A stretch of DNA of 64,000 bases from Brachycybe producta (GCA_036925085.1 JAUPFP010000044.1:1426001-1490000), one strand, 5' to 3'. Shown: positions 1-11,401, counted from the stretch's first letter. Notes: generated from the sequence alone by a model not told the origin. Program-made: numbers and translations.

Positions 1-921
1 GTCTGTCTCTCTCTCTCTATATACATGTATATATATATTAAGTGGGTCTCTCTCTCTCCATTGTCATAAAAAACAACCACCTGCTCTAATAAAAACTATC
101 AAAAAAGAAGTTGTAAGGAGTGTCTATCTCTCTCTCTCTCTCTCTCTCTTTCTATCTTTCTCTCTCTGAATGCCAAACAATGACATATGAAATGAATACA
201 TATATAGCATATGTATATTATATATATATGCAACTCTTCTCTCAACAGGAGTGTGTCTATATCTCTCTCTCTCTCTTTCTATAATAGAAACACAAAGTTT
301 AAGAAGCTACTAAAAGTACTAAAACTAAACTAGTCTGGTATTGTCTAGAGAAGAAAAGATGTATAAAAAGATAATAATGTGACAAGACTTACCAGCTTTC
401 ACCAACAAAAGAAATCAATAAATGTTACCGCTAAAATGGTAAATCAGTTATTTTGCAAAATTACCAGTTAAAATGCAAAAAAAAACCACCTATTCACTAG
501 CAAAGCCCTCTACAAATTAAATTTATGCAGAATGTCTAAAAAATGGGTGCATTCAGTAGCTTTAGCTTCTTTGAAAGCAGCTTGAAATATTTGAAACGTA
601 TGAAGTGCTATTCATATAACAAAATAGACCGAGTTTTATTTATACATACATGGTATGTATTATCAAATAGTTCATTTTATTGGCAATTAATACAATTTGG
701 TCAGAAACAAATTCTTAATAACGCAAATTTAATAAAAAAGCTATTATGGAACGCATCAATTAATTAACTAAATTAAGAAAAGAAAAAAAATCCCACTGAA
801 TTTCACTTTGTAAAGAATTTACTAGAAGTGCCATATATATCTTTTGATTGCAAAGAAAAACAGAATTTTTTATTTCGAATTCTATTTTCTGGTGGCTTTT
901 CAGTATGTGTGACTTTTCCCC
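1..921. repeat. CT-rich simple repeats followed by anonymous AT-rich DNA
   Basis: Blocks of (TC)n alternate with TATA-rich runs and non-repetitive stretches at about 1-60, 121-170 and 257-280. The pattern GGAGTGTCTATCTC / GGAGTGTGTCTATATCTC occurs twice, which suggests a loose higher-order repeat. From about 300 to 921 I see nothing beyond AT-rich sequence. Confidence 0.6.
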
Positions 922-924
922 TTA

Positions 925-1228
925 TACCTAGTACACACACTCCTGATAATTTAAATACATTTAAATAACGTGTTCTACAGAGCCCTGTGAAGGGCAAACA
1001 AACAATATATCAAATTCAATTTATTCAATTAATAATCTGAAAATATTGAGTTAATACTTAAATATAATATATAAACTATTGACATTAAAATATTGATTTA
1101 GTATTTCAATTTAAAATATTAATAATAAAGTGAATTTTTATTTGGTGTTCATGTCCTTAACTGGATTCCGTATAATTCACCTAAACACATTTAATTTGAA
1201 TTCATTTAACTCTTGTGTGTACAAGGTA
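925..1228 (+). mobile_element. TACCTAG-family MITE, copy 1
   Basis: The left end is TACCTAGTACACAC and the right end is GTGTGTACAAGGTA. The flanks are TTA on the left and TAC on the right, close to the TWA target duplication of other copies. The interior carries the family signature TTATTCAATTAATAATCTGAAAATATTGAG and GGATTCCGTATAATTCACC in separate blocks. It has no coding capacity and abuts the GACCAC-word element at 1238. Confidence 0.85.
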
Positions 1229-1237
1229 TACGACTCT

Positions 1238-1401
1238 TGGCATACACAGACCACTTTTCGACTGGAAAATTGGGGTTGTCGGCTAAAACCGACAACCCTT
1301 AAATCTTTCCATAGAAAATGTATTGCAACCACAACCCAACTACATTCAACTTCATTTTGCAGTCGAAAGTGGTCTGTGTATTCCAATTCTAAGTTTGACG
1401 T
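1238..1401. mobile_element. Fold-back MITE, GACCAC word family, copy 1
   Basis: Inverted ends are TTGGCATACACAGACCACTTTT and the complement of AGTGGTCTGTGTATTCCAA. A strong central palindrome, GGGTTGTCGG...CCGACAACCC, lies at about 1272-1299. The words GACCAC, GTCGA and GCAACCACAAC recur in both orientations. The pattern matches the copies near 6140, 8905, 14340 and 16250. Confidence 0.75.
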
Positions 1402-2044
1402 CTAAGGGCATTTCCCTTCTTGTCTAATGGCCTATTAGCTGTGTTAAGTTGTTCAGAGTGGTTTCCTACATTGTCTAGTAATTATGAAAAATGACTCATT
1501 TTTCACTTTGACAATAAGATCTGCCATTTAGAAAGAAAAAAAATGAAGATTTTTTAACAGACATATAAATGTCAAATTGAATTCAAGATGACGTTCAGAC
1601 ATTTTATAGTTACAGATAACAATCAATATTAACTTTTTTTTTCTCTCGATAGATGTATTAATAAATATGTCTCTTAAAAAGACATGCTTCTAATGGATCT
1701 TATTTTTTTTTGCTGTTGTTGTTGTTGTTTGCATCAAGCTGTGACAATGGGATATGCCGTGCCCATAAACAATATACCACATGATGGTAACAACATTAAT
1801 ATATTTAGAAATAAAAAAAGATTAGAACAGATTTAATAAAAGGTGAGGCCTAATGTATATAACTTGGTTAAAAGGCTAAATTCTAGAAAGAAACGTTTAC
1901 CACTTAAACTTGAAACCTCTAAACAGGGATCCATCATAGAAATACTCTGTTACATCAAGATGTATAAGGCAATTAAAACATGTTTCTTATGTTTGTAAAT
2001 AATGTTTTGTGAATAAAAGTAACACTTAGTTAAAAGTGACCGTT
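1402..2044. other. Anonymous AT-rich DNA
   Basis: No gene or clear element is visible. There is a short GTT microsatellite at about 1713-1729. Confidence 0.5.
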
Positions 2045-2720
2045 TTATTCTATGTTTCATCCTGTATAACGAAAGACGCTTTTCAGCCTCTGGGTATTCT
2101 GCGTTTCAGAAAAAAAAGCATTAGAAACTAGAATGGGTATAGCTGATTCACTTATTAGAATGTCACGTTGATATCTTTCAAAATAAACTTTTGAAACTAA
2201 CATAAAAAGCTTACTTTAAGGGGGGAAAAATCAAAGTCTTTTAGGAACTATAATAGTTGGTCATAAGACTCATATAATGCTAAAAAAAATTCATGATGAT
2301 ATCTTTCAATATAAACTTTTTATGAAAGTTTGAAAAATCGAAAATAGTTTTTCATTAAATGTTAATGAAAAAACTGCTATAAATAGTTTATTTTTTAAAG
2401 ATACTACACACCATGAATAAAAGTTTAGCATCATCTTTTACTATTCTAGTTTTGAAAATAATTTTAATTTTTTTGTCATGTTTCTAAAAAAAAAAAAAAA
2501 AGATAGCTTGACGTTTTTGCGTCAAACTTTTACCAAAAACACCTATGGAGCATAGCATTAGCCACTGTAGTGGAGCTCTATAAAGCCACCTTACGCGATA
2601 AAGCTACTATTCTAGTTTCTAAAAACACTTTCAAGTTTTTTTTTTCTCTCTTAATTTTGCTCCTGAAAGCCAAAAGTTAGCTCGTACATGGGGTGTTAAC
2701 ACTTTAAAAATCAGCTTAAG
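2045..2720. mobile_element. Family A MITE interrupted by a family B MITE
   Basis: The family A left half (CTGGGTATTCTGCGTTTCAG, TTAGAAACTAGAATGG, GATATCTTTCAAAATAAAC) runs from about 2045 to 2225. The matching right half (ATTCTAGTTTCTAAAAACAC, TTTTGCTCCTGAAAG) runs from about 2600 to 2720. Between them is family B sequence, including GCATTAGCCACTGTAGTGG and the terminal GCCACCTTA at about 2585. This implies family B inserted into an older family A copy. Exact joints are degraded. Confidence 0.6.
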
Positions 2721-3366
2721 GGAATATTTACTCCGTATTTCGAACCCAGTTCTGAATATTTAGAAGTTAAAGTTCAAAACTTCAATTGTTAAGATTTTTG
2801 CTTCAATTTGAAAAGTAAGAAGCTAGTAATAATTGGAGACACACAAAACAAAACTGACATTTTTTTTAATAAGTTGATAGAAAAGTAGAATAAAAAGATG
2901 AAAGGTGAAAAGAGGTTAAAAAACAGAATTGCTAAAAAAAATTAATATTCAGCATCCATATCATTCATACAGGATCTATCTATATTCTAAATGGTGAAAT
3001 ATTTATGCGTGACATACACATATAAGGGTGAAAAAAAATGTCATTGCCTCGACCGAAATATACTTCCGTCAAAAGATATGAGTTATAATCAGATTCAGAG
3101 CAGAATATCCATTTCAAAAACTTATCTTCAAATAGAAACAAAAATCATAAAACACAAATTTATGAAGACAAAAAAACGTTGTTCATAATAAAAAATTTCT
3201 ATAAAGAAAATTTAAAATGAAAATATTTTCAACAACATCTTTAATTAGTTAATAACTTATAAATACACTAATAAAGGAAAATTGAAAGTCTGTTCCAAAC
3301 TAGAACGGCAGCTGAATCATTTTAATGCTATTTTCAAGGAGATTTCTTTCAAATTAATCTGCTTAA
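2721..3366. other. Anonymous AT-rich DNA
   Basis: No convincing gene or element is visible. The 65-codon open frame at 2991-3188 is lysine-rich and unsupported by homology or splice sites. Confidence 0.5.
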
Positions 3367-3683
3367 TACCTAGTAGTGTGTAACACCTGATAATATAAAT
3401 GCATTTAAATAATAAACGTGTTCTATGGAGCCCCGTGAAGGGCAACCAAACAATATGTCGAATTCAATTTATTCAGTTAATAATCTCAAAATATTGAGTT
3501 AATACTTAAATATAAATTATATAAACTATTGACATTAAAATATTGATTTAGTATTTCAATTTAAAATATTAATAATAAAAGTCAATTTTTATTTGGTTCA
3601 TGTCCTTAACTGGATTCCGTATCACCGTTCACCTAAACACATTTAATTTGAATTCATTTAACTCATGTTTTGTGCACAAGGTA
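3367..3683 (+). mobile_element. TACCTAG-family MITE, copy 2, with TAA target duplication
   Basis: Starts TACCTAGTAGTGTG and ends GTGCACAAGGTA. The flanks are TAA at 3364-3366 and TAA at 3684-3686, a perfect 3-bp duplication as made by PIF/Harbinger-type transposases. The interior is nearly the same as copy 1. Confidence 0.9.
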
Positions 3684-3689
3684 TAAGGA

Positions 3690-4125
3690 TGTTTTAAAGG
3701 GCGAACACAAGGATAAAGTTAATCACTTAAGGGTATTATTATTTTGATATCTTTAAAAATAAGCTTTTTATGTGAGTTTGAAAATGACCCAACTTTAAAC
3801 AGACGATATTTTTTTTAAATTTTTGTCTATAAAAAGTTTATTTTTATTCTTTTTGAAAGATATCAACATGAAAATATCCTTAAGTGGTTCAGCTACCCTT
3901 CTAGTTTCTAAAACATTCTCTAGTTTCTCTTAATTTTGCTCTTCTAAAAAAAAAATAATTAAAAGTTCAGGTCATTTTCAAATTCACATAAAAAGCTTAC
4001 TTTTAAAAGATAAAAACGAAAAAATTACCCTTACGTGAATGAGAGCTGCCCTTCTAGTTTCTAAAACACTTTCAAGTTTCTCTTCATTTTTGCTCATTTG
4101 AAAGACTAAATAAACCACAGTTCGA
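3690..4125. mobile_element. Family A MITE
   Basis: Inverted-repeat body with GATATCTTTAAAAATAAGC on the left and GAAAGATATCAACATGAAAA, then CTTCTAGTTTCTAAAACA, on the right. It resembles a fold-back of about 430 bp and looks partly duplicated at its right side (a second CTTCTAGTTTCTAAAACAC near 4048). Confidence 0.7.
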
Positions 4126-4728
4126 AAGAAAGAAGAAAAAAGCGTGTCTTGTTCTTCTCTTCACCCACTCATAATCACAAACACAATTTCCACGAATAAT
4201 GTGAACGTGTCTGTCAATCAAAAAAACATCAGCCCTCAAAAAATAAAAAAAGCTGTATTATTTTATTTTAAACAAAGTCATTTTCACCGCTTTATATAGC
4301 AGTGTTACTAACTACTACACTTGTTTCTAATAGACCTAACTACGTTATTTTTAACATTCCGCATTATAATTAGTGTCGACTGTATGCTTACTTTGAACAG
4401 ACATGCATGCATTCATTAATTTGCTACTTAACATTAATTATGTTCCGTTTCTATATAAATAATAATAGATGGTCTTGTATAACAAATGTCTATTGAAGTA
4501 ACTCGAGACTACAGAGAATGGAATTTAATCACATTTGTGGCACAAAAAAAATTACGAATAAAAATTCCTCATTTAAGAGCCTAGGTACACCGCCATCTTG
4601 TTGTTTTGAGCAGACGACAACGAGACAAATGAGTGTTCTTATATGGTGTTACTAAAACTGCAAGAAATCACCTCACAATCGCTCAATTCAAATACAGTAA
4701 AGCGCAAAATGCAATAAAAAGTATTGTT
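4126..4728. other. Anonymous AT-rich DNA
   Basis: No gene or repeat recognised. Confidence 0.5.
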
Positions 4729-4730
4729 CT

Positions 4731-5335
4731 TCACGTGCTCGATTTATATAATTTTTGAAAAGGTGCTTCTATTTTTAAACAAGGTTCAAAGTCGTTCGTT
4801 TTTTCAACCCCATGTTAAATCCCATTGGCCCCAAAACCGTCCCACAAACATTTGAAAAACTCTCGTTAAGAACGATTTAGAACAATAACAAAATAATTAG
4901 CACATACATTCATGTATTGGCTTCACGATGTTTCCTTTTTATAAATTTTGAAAAGGTCCTTCTATTTTTTAATAACGTTTAAAATCGTACGTTTTTAAAC
5001 TCCATGTTAAGTCCCATAGGACTAAAACACCGTCCAACAAAAGTTAAGAGAACTCTCATTAAAAATGATTTAGAAAAACCAAAAAAAATTAGCACGTACT
5101 TACACGTGTTTATTGCCTTCAGGATTATTCCTTTTTCTAAATTTTAAAAGGGCTTTCTATTTTTAAATAACATTTAAAATCTTACGTTTTTTTGACTCCA
5201 TGTTAATTCCCGTAGGACCAAAAAAACCGTCACCCAAACATTTGAAGAACTCCAATTAAAAACGACTTAGAACAATCACACAAATATTAGCACGTGCATT
5301 AATCTATTGGCTTCACGATATTTCCTTTTTATAAG
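4731..5335. repeat. Tandem array, about 190-197 bp unit, three copies
   Basis: The phrase CTTCACG..TTTCCTTTTTATAA followed by TTTTGAAAAGGT.CTTCTATTTTT starts near 4731, 4920, 5117 and (partial) 5311. Each unit also contains CCATGTTAA(A/G/T)TCCC, CCGTCC.ACAAA and AGAACAAT...ATTAGCAC. Units differ by many substitutions, so the array is old. Confidence 0.85.
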
Positions 5336-5476
5336 GTTAGCACACGAAATTATTTTTCTATTAATTATTGTGTGACTTCGAACCGGGAGAAAAACGTTAA
5401 AAAACCGTTTTTCAATCAACAACGATCGCAGCGCCTACATTCGGAGAAATTTCGAATTAAACGATGTATCTAGCCT

Positions 5477-5840
5477 CTTAAGAATGCAAGTAGATCATTT
5501 ATTTTGTGCGTGTATAGCGTTAGATGGCGCCACTAGCCCTTCTCCCATAGAAATAAATGTACTGCAGACACTCTTCAACTCTTGACTCACCTTCTTCCTT
5601 TTTTTTCACGTGGCAAACCTTTAATTACGTCACTATTTCTACACGTGCACACTCTTCATTTATATTACGTTTGTCCACGTGTTGATAATAGGTTGTTTTG
5701 GACGCTTTTACAGCTAAAAGGCTGCATTCTATTTCAACTAATTGGCGACGAGTGTAGTTGCCCACCTATGGAGGTTGCAGGTGCCATCTACCTTGCAATT
5801 TACACAAGTATTTTTTTCTATGCAGCCCTCTTAAAACAAT
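5477..5840. repeat. E-box-rich interspersed repeat, copy 1
   Basis: Shares its whole length with 29474-29835, from AAGAATGCAAGTAGATCATT to GCAGCCCTCTTA. It contains AGATGGCGCCACTAGCCC near the left and GCCATCTACC near the right as an inverted pair. Three CACGTG sites lie at 5607, 5642 and 5676, with TTACGTCA between the first two. No long open frame is shared by the two copies, so the 86-codon frame here is not supported as a gene. Confidence 0.8.
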
Positions 5841-6134
5841 AAAAACACACCAGTAAACAAGTCGTGCAATTTGCACGAAACCAAATTGAAATCCATATTG
5901 TCACAATCTCATGATTCATTTTCATTAATCGGAAAAACCAATCGCACTTTCTAATCTAATCTTGGAGTTTTTCATGAGTTTTTTTCTACGTTTCTCATGG
6001 TTTTCAGGTCGAAACCTCTAATTTTTTTATATCTACATTGTATTTAAGTCTGTTTTTGTATAGAATTTCCCTTCATTTATTAATGTAGTGGATGATTTAT
6101 TTTATTTAAATAAATGATTTAAAAGTGTTCTGTG
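5841..6134. other. Anonymous AT-rich DNA
   Basis: Nothing recognised. Confidence 0.5.
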
Positions 6135-6285
6135 TGTATTCTAAATACACACAGACCACACTTTTTAAAAATGTGTTTCGACTGCAAAACGAAGTACAAT
6201 GTAATTTCTATGAAAACGTTCAAGGTGGTCGGTTTTGGGCGACAAACCAGTTAACCAGTTAAAAAGTGGTCTGTGTGTCAAGGGC
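6135..6285. mobile_element. Fold-back MITE, GACCAC word family, copy 2
   Basis: Left end ATACACACAGACCACACTTTTT, right end AAAAAGTGGTCTGTGTGTCA. Internal GTTTCGACTGCAAAACGAAG matches other copies. A small hairpin formed by TGTGTGTATTC/GAATACACACA sits at the left edge. Confidence 0.75.
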
Positions 6286-6805
6286 ATTATATCTGCAATT
6301 CTACTAAAAGTTGAAGATAAGGTATAGGTGAGCCTCAGTTCATCTTCGATTTAAAGTAGAATCAACTATTATTATTTTTTTTTCCAAAGTAAAAAAGTAT
6401 AGTCATTGGTCATCATCCAGATTCACCAGTCAGTATGCAAAACGTTCTATTTCAATAAGCCAATCTAGATAATTCAACATTTTAATTGCTTTATTTTTTA
6501 GCCATTTTTCACATTGCCTAAACACGCCAGCAAATATTCATTTATATTTCTAGTAGTTTAAATTTTTACAAATGTAATTAACATTTTAATTAATTAGTTT
6601 AAACCTTTAAAATAGCAACAACAACAAAAACCTACTAAAGTAGCAATTTAATTAATTTATATATAAATTGCTATTTCGATACTTAATTTAGTTGCGAAAA
6701 TGCAGTTAAAAATGTCCCTGGTAAAATATTTCAATCCAAAATATAGTTTTATAAACAAACCATTAAAATGAAAAAAAAAATAATAATTAACTTTTGGTTA
6801 TTTAC
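6286..6805 (-). other. NPEPPS intron sequence 3' of the exon
   Basis: AT-rich intron with the donor GTAAATA at 6799-6805. No downstream exon (the next conserved block after GWDPK...GEG) was found between here and position 1. Confidence 0.5.
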
Positions 6806-7025
6806 CTTCGTCTTTCTTGGGGTCCCATCCTAAAGTATTACTGATATTGGCCAACAGTTCACGGCCGTAGTTTCGAAATAGATCATGATAGTCAGTGTGC
6901 GACAAGAGTACACCAAGTTTACCGAGACAACTACACACAGAACTCCATACAGTGTAGTTGTCCTCGCCGACGAAAGCTTCGAGCAACTTTAAGATTTCAA
7001 CAGTTGAAACTTGTCCAGCTTGGAC
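6806..7025 (-). CDS. NPEPPS: Internal exon of a puromycin-sensitive aminopeptidase (M1 family)
   Basis: This is a single 220-bp exon with 73 full codons plus one base, starting in phase 0 and ending in phase 1. On the minus strand it follows a T-rich tract and the acceptor TGTGTGTAG, and it ends at the donor GAAG|GTAAATA. The peptide reads VQAGQVSTVEIL..., then NYTVWS, LLSHTDYHD and LGWDPKKDE. These line up without gaps with the segment of animal puromycin-sensitive aminopeptidases that precedes GWDPKPGEG in the human enzyme. The family is cytosolic zinc aminopeptidases that trim peptides from the N-terminus. This exon lies in the C-terminal helical (ERAP1-C-like) domain, so the zinc motif HEXXH and the GAMEN motif belong on other exons, which were not found here. 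A frame from an internal ATG reads through the donor to a stop nine bases into the intron; this is not the true end. The gene could also be a close M1 paralogue. Confidence 0.93.
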
Positions 7026-7405
7026 CTACACACACAAACAAAACATAACAAAAAATTCGCTTTTAATGATTTTATCTCGTGAAAAATGATGGAAAACAAC
7101 TCATTTAATTAAACGACACATTTACTAACAATAAGAATGTTAGAAAATTTAGATGTCACGTTCGAAAAAAACATAATGAGTAACGAAGTTAAAGACCTTC
7201 TTCCCCTTATATCAAACAAGAAGACCTCCAAAAATTCTACCAAAATGCTGTAGCTAGTCCTACAGTATGACCTATTATGGCCTACAGTACGATAAACTAT
7301 TGAAAGAATCCAAAATTGCTGAAATACATCTTTGTATCTATCATTTAGGATTAAAGTTATTAACTTTCCAAAATAATATTAGAACATTGTATTTCAGTTT
7401 ATTCA
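7026..7405 (-). other. NPEPPS intron sequence 5' of the exon
   Basis: On the minus strand a T-rich tract leads into the acceptor at 7026-7027. Nothing else recognised. Confidence 0.5.
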
Positions 7406-7409
7406 AATT

Positions 7410-7720
7410 AGAGCAGGGCTTCTAAAAAAAGCCCATAAGCTTCGTAGGTCTCGTGAACCTGGTGAACTTTATGGAGTTCACTGGTCATTTGGGTTTTGTT
7501 GGCCTCATGGGCTTGATGGATTTTGGAAAGAAAGTCACGTCTATAGGCTGTATGTGGGGGCCTGGTGAACTTTTCTAAAACTCTGCCTATGTGCTTTGTG
7601 GGCCTCAAAGGATTGGTGGTGAGATTTTAGAAAAATCCAGCTCGTGTGAAAGCTTAGTGGACTTTATCCGCCTGGTATGCCTCATAGGCTTCGTGAGCCT
7701 CATGGGCTTATTGCACTGGG
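7410..7720. repeat. Degenerate minisatellite (GGGCTT-TATGGG type), copy 1
   Basis: A run of loosely repeated 9-18 bp words such as CTTCGTGAGCCTCATGGG, GGCCTCATGGGCTTGATGG and CTTTGTGGGCCTC. The translated products are low-complexity in every frame. The same degenerate unit is found inverted at about 31790-32070. Confidence 0.7.
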
Positions 7721-7789
7721 CTTACTATGCAGTTTTGTGGGCTGAGCTGAGCCTCATTTTTTTTTACAAAATATACCGGTACATGTAGG

Positions 7790-8900
7790 TGTTTTAATTA
7801 AAATTATTTGCTAGAAAATAGCAATTTTCTGAAGAAGAAAACTTCCAAAAACTTTCATTTTGGGATGTTAAATTGTCAGTAGCTTTAAATCACAAAAACA
7901 CCGGAACTTATTGCGAATTTGGACTGTATTTAAATAACAGATTTTAACTTTAGAAGGTTTATCTGTTTTGGTTGAAATTGTATTTTATATAAAATAATGC
8001 ATTGGTTAGGCTCATTCTTAATGCAAGAAGAATAGATGCCAAAAATGTTAAACATATTTGTAATTTCGTAATTTATTAAAAGCATAAACACTCGTGAACC
8101 ATTAAGAAATCAACATAATAGTAGAAGCAATGCAAGTTTTATAAAAATGTAGTCATAAGTTAACTTTTGTGTACAAAATAAACAAGGTAGCATTGTTATA
8201 ATAGGTAACATTCTTGACAATGACGCCAAAGAAAAGGAAAAAAAAAACTTAAATGATACCTATTCTAATGAGCCTTTCTTTTCTTTAACTATAGACGTCA
8301 AGACGGATAACACGATCCTACTGTAGCCCTATTCATTTTAAACAACTAAAAAAATATATATATATGTACATGTATGTATACCAAGATACATATATGAATA
8401 ACAACAACAACAAAGAAAAAAGTGAACACAAAATCAACCAACAACACACAAAAGAAAACTAATTATACATTGAACATCATTGTTCTGAATTGCATTTGTG
8501 TAACTTGTAGGTCTACTTTTTATTATTGTTGTTGTTTAGAAAGTATTATAATAAAAACTTCAATAAAGACCACTGTATAAAGCAAATTGATTGATAATTT
8601 GATACATTTACAAAAAAAAAAGAAAGGTATTTGTTGTAATTGATGGAGTAGAATAATAATACAACACTGAAGATAGGCTACATGGATTTTAGTATGAACT
8701 AATGTACAGCATGTCGCCATGGTGACAAAGATAGAGGGGGCAAGACTGGGAGATAAAAACAACCGGAGAAAAATTGTTTGCCTTGTTCTAAGGAACTCCA
8801 AAAAATGCCTTAAAAACCCCAGCCTTTTTAAATGTAGATTAAACCACATGAGGTTAGGAACAGTGATTATGCGTTTTGCGCATTTTATGCAAACTTTTGT
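7790..8900. other. Anonymous AT-rich DNA
   Basis: Contains a TATATATA / TACATGTATGTATA stretch near 8350 and an AAC microsatellite near 8400. The 131-codon minus-strand frame at 8523-8918 has no recognisable domain and overlaps a MITE, so it is not called as a gene. Confidence 0.5.
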
Positions 8901-8904
8901 CCTT

Positions 8905-9180
8905 GGCACACGGATCACTTTTTAGTGGCCCAGTTCGTCTGCTAAACGTTGTCGCTAGTAGCTGAGTTGTGGTTGCAATGCATTGCTTTGGCATGAGACA
9001 TTTCCTTTGCACATGAACACTTTCTGAAGTCGAAAACGACCACTGGCAGTGGAAGCTGTAGTTGCAGTGCACGTCTTGGTAGTTGCTACATAACGACGCT
9101 CGACCCTCTGTACACGAGCCACACGCCGACTTCATTTTACAGTCGAGCTCGACCATAAAAAGTGGTCCTTGCACACATAT
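8905..9180. mobile_element. Fold-back MITE, GACCAC word family, copy 3 (enlarged)
   Basis: Ends are TTGGCACACGGATCACTTTTTA and the complement of AAAAAGTGGTCCTTGCACACA. At about 275 bp it is longer than other copies. The interior repeats GTTGCAATGCATTG, GTAGTTGCAGTGCA, GTCGAAAACGACC and CAGTCGAGCTCGACC. Confidence 0.75.
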
Positions 9181-10069
9181 CCTATATAGGCCTATGTATA
9201 AAACCACCAACGAAGTACCGCATAATATATAACTTTAGTTAATATATTTTAAACATAGTAATATTTTGGTATAAAAACCATTTATCAGTGGAGATTACAT
9301 AGTATATTAACATTACAGCTTTAAAAAAAAAAGTTAAAACTCGTGTATACAGTATAAACAGTATATACGAACCGTACAAATTTATAATAATAAACCAGCA
9401 TATAACTACTTCAAAGTTGTTCAAGTAAAAATATCATTTGTGGGAGGTTTTCTCTCCCATTTATCTTCAATTTCAAACCGTTCTTTTTAATCTTAACGTG
9501 TTATGATATCAATTAAAAAACAAGAACATTGAATGCAGGTGATGATGATGATAAAACATGATGAGAAAGGAATGAATATATTTTTAAAAAAATATACTAT
9601 AAAATCCATAAAATGTGTCTGCACGATTACAACAACAACAAAAGTTAACACCATATACTTAAAAAAACAAAACCATAATCGAACCAACACTTTCTCTTAA
9701 CTTTTTTGTTTTCAAAATGGGGAATTACATCAAAAACTGTTAATAATATCGAAAACCAATTATTATGTTTTTTTTTCCTAAAAAAAAAAGAGTTCAAACC
9801 TAAAACTTATTATTAAAGTAAAAATGAAACCACGATCTAGAAAATAACTATTTTTTTTATATATCAAATTTCAAAAACTTTCTACAGTTTTTTTGTTGTT
9901 GTTGTTGTTGTCTTTTACCATCACTCATACATTTTTTTTGGTTGAAATATTATAAAATGCAAATGTGATAAATAATTGTCGATTTGAAGCCATAATTCAC
10001 ACTAAGAAGAAAAAAAATGATAATATTAGGGCTTCGTTGTTTTAAAAAAAATCGTTATGTGCAATACTT
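9181..10069. other. Anonymous AT-rich DNA with trinucleotide repeats
   Basis: (GAT)n near 9541, (AAC)n near 9632 and (GTT)n at about 9894-9911. No gene seen. Confidence 0.5.
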
Positions 10070-10070
10070 T

Positions 10071-10101
<31 letters not shown>

Positions 10102-10128
10102 TTCCTTCAATCTCTCTCTCTCTCCCGA
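10070..10128 (+). repeat. (TC)n microsatellite
   Basis: Interrupted TC dinucleotide run in two blocks. Confidence 0.9.
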
Positions 10129-10850
10129 CATTTTCAAGACAACCTTTAACCTTTTCCTCCGATCTCGACGGGTCACGTATATTTAGTAAGGCTCATGACG
10201 AGCTCGAAACCAAAACAGATTGGCCGTAGTCTATCATTCTTTTTTTGCTTTCTTCAACAACAACCAAAAAAAAAAACTATCTACTCTCATAATTAATTTG
10301 CTCCTTCGATATTTCACCCATAAGTTCATAACCTATGTTTTTCGTTCAAGTCGGCGTGGTTGAAAATTATTTCAGAACGAAATGAAAAATATGAACTTTC
10401 TCATGAAACTTACCGATTTTTTTTTCTCTCTCTCTCTCTCTTTCTCTTTTAAAAAAAAATGTTTCAGGGAACAGGTATATTATGTAAGGTTCTTCCTTTC
10501 TCTAAATGAGAGAGAGAAAGATCATATAGGGCCAATGATTTACGAACATTGCCTATACATACACTGTACCTAAATATTTATGAATAAAGTTAAAATAAAA
10601 TGTTCGGCAAAAAATTCACAATCGATAAGAAATTATTGAGCCCAAATTCGATATAATAGACCTAATAACGAGAAGGAGAAAATAAATGATGATATCTTTG
10701 TTGCCATTTTTTTCTTCTCTATATTGCAATTTACACGATATAAAATCTACTTGAACTTATTATTTATTAGGTGTTTTTGTAGATTGAAAACTAGATTTCC
10801 CTCAAATAATCCTTTTATTTAATTCGACTTACTTTTTATATAACATATTA
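10129..10850. other. Anonymous AT-rich DNA
   Basis: Nothing recognised apart from a short (TC)n at about 10424-10445 and an AGAGAGA run near 10508. Confidence 0.5.
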
Positions 10851-11290
10851 ATGGTTTTAAATTGTAAACGTTTTTCGAATTCTGATTATTCTATCTTTCA
10901 AGATGCAAAATCAAGAGAAACTTAAAAGTGTTTTAGAAACTAGAAGGGTAGCTTAATCACTTGAATGTATTTTCATGTTGACTTTGAAAGATATCAACGT
11001 GAAAACAATATGAAGTGATTTTCAGCTACAGTTCTAGTTTTTAGCACATTTTTAATTTCACCTTCAAAAAAAAAAACACAGAAACTTTTGAACATACTAT
11101 AAATTACGAAATTTAAATATTTAAACAGTAGATATTTTTAGCAAATCGGTTCCAACTTGAAAGTGAAAAAAAACGAAAATGACAAAAAGCTTATTTTAAA
11201 GGTAATAAGTTGTAACATTAAAAAAAATCCCTATGTGACAGATTTACTAATCTAGTTTTTAAAACACTTGCTTCTTCTAAAACATATAAG
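10851..11290. mobile_element. Family A MITE
   Basis: Contains GTTTTAAATTGTAAACG, CTTTCAAGATGCAAAATCAAGAG, TTTTAGAAACTAGAAGGGTAGC and AAAGATATCAACGTGAAAAC in family order. The right half is degraded. Confidence 0.7.
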
Positions 11291-11401
11291 GATAATCAGG
11301 GGGCCTCATTACAGAAAGAAAATAAAGACTCATATCACATTAAATTGTCATATATCTAGTTCATAACTTTGTAACCATCACAAAAGCAAATTATATATAT
11401 A

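Noticed and set aside
8523-8918. 131-codon minus-strand frame
   Set aside because: No domain, Phe/Leu/Ile-rich product of AT-rich DNA, and its end overlaps a MITE.
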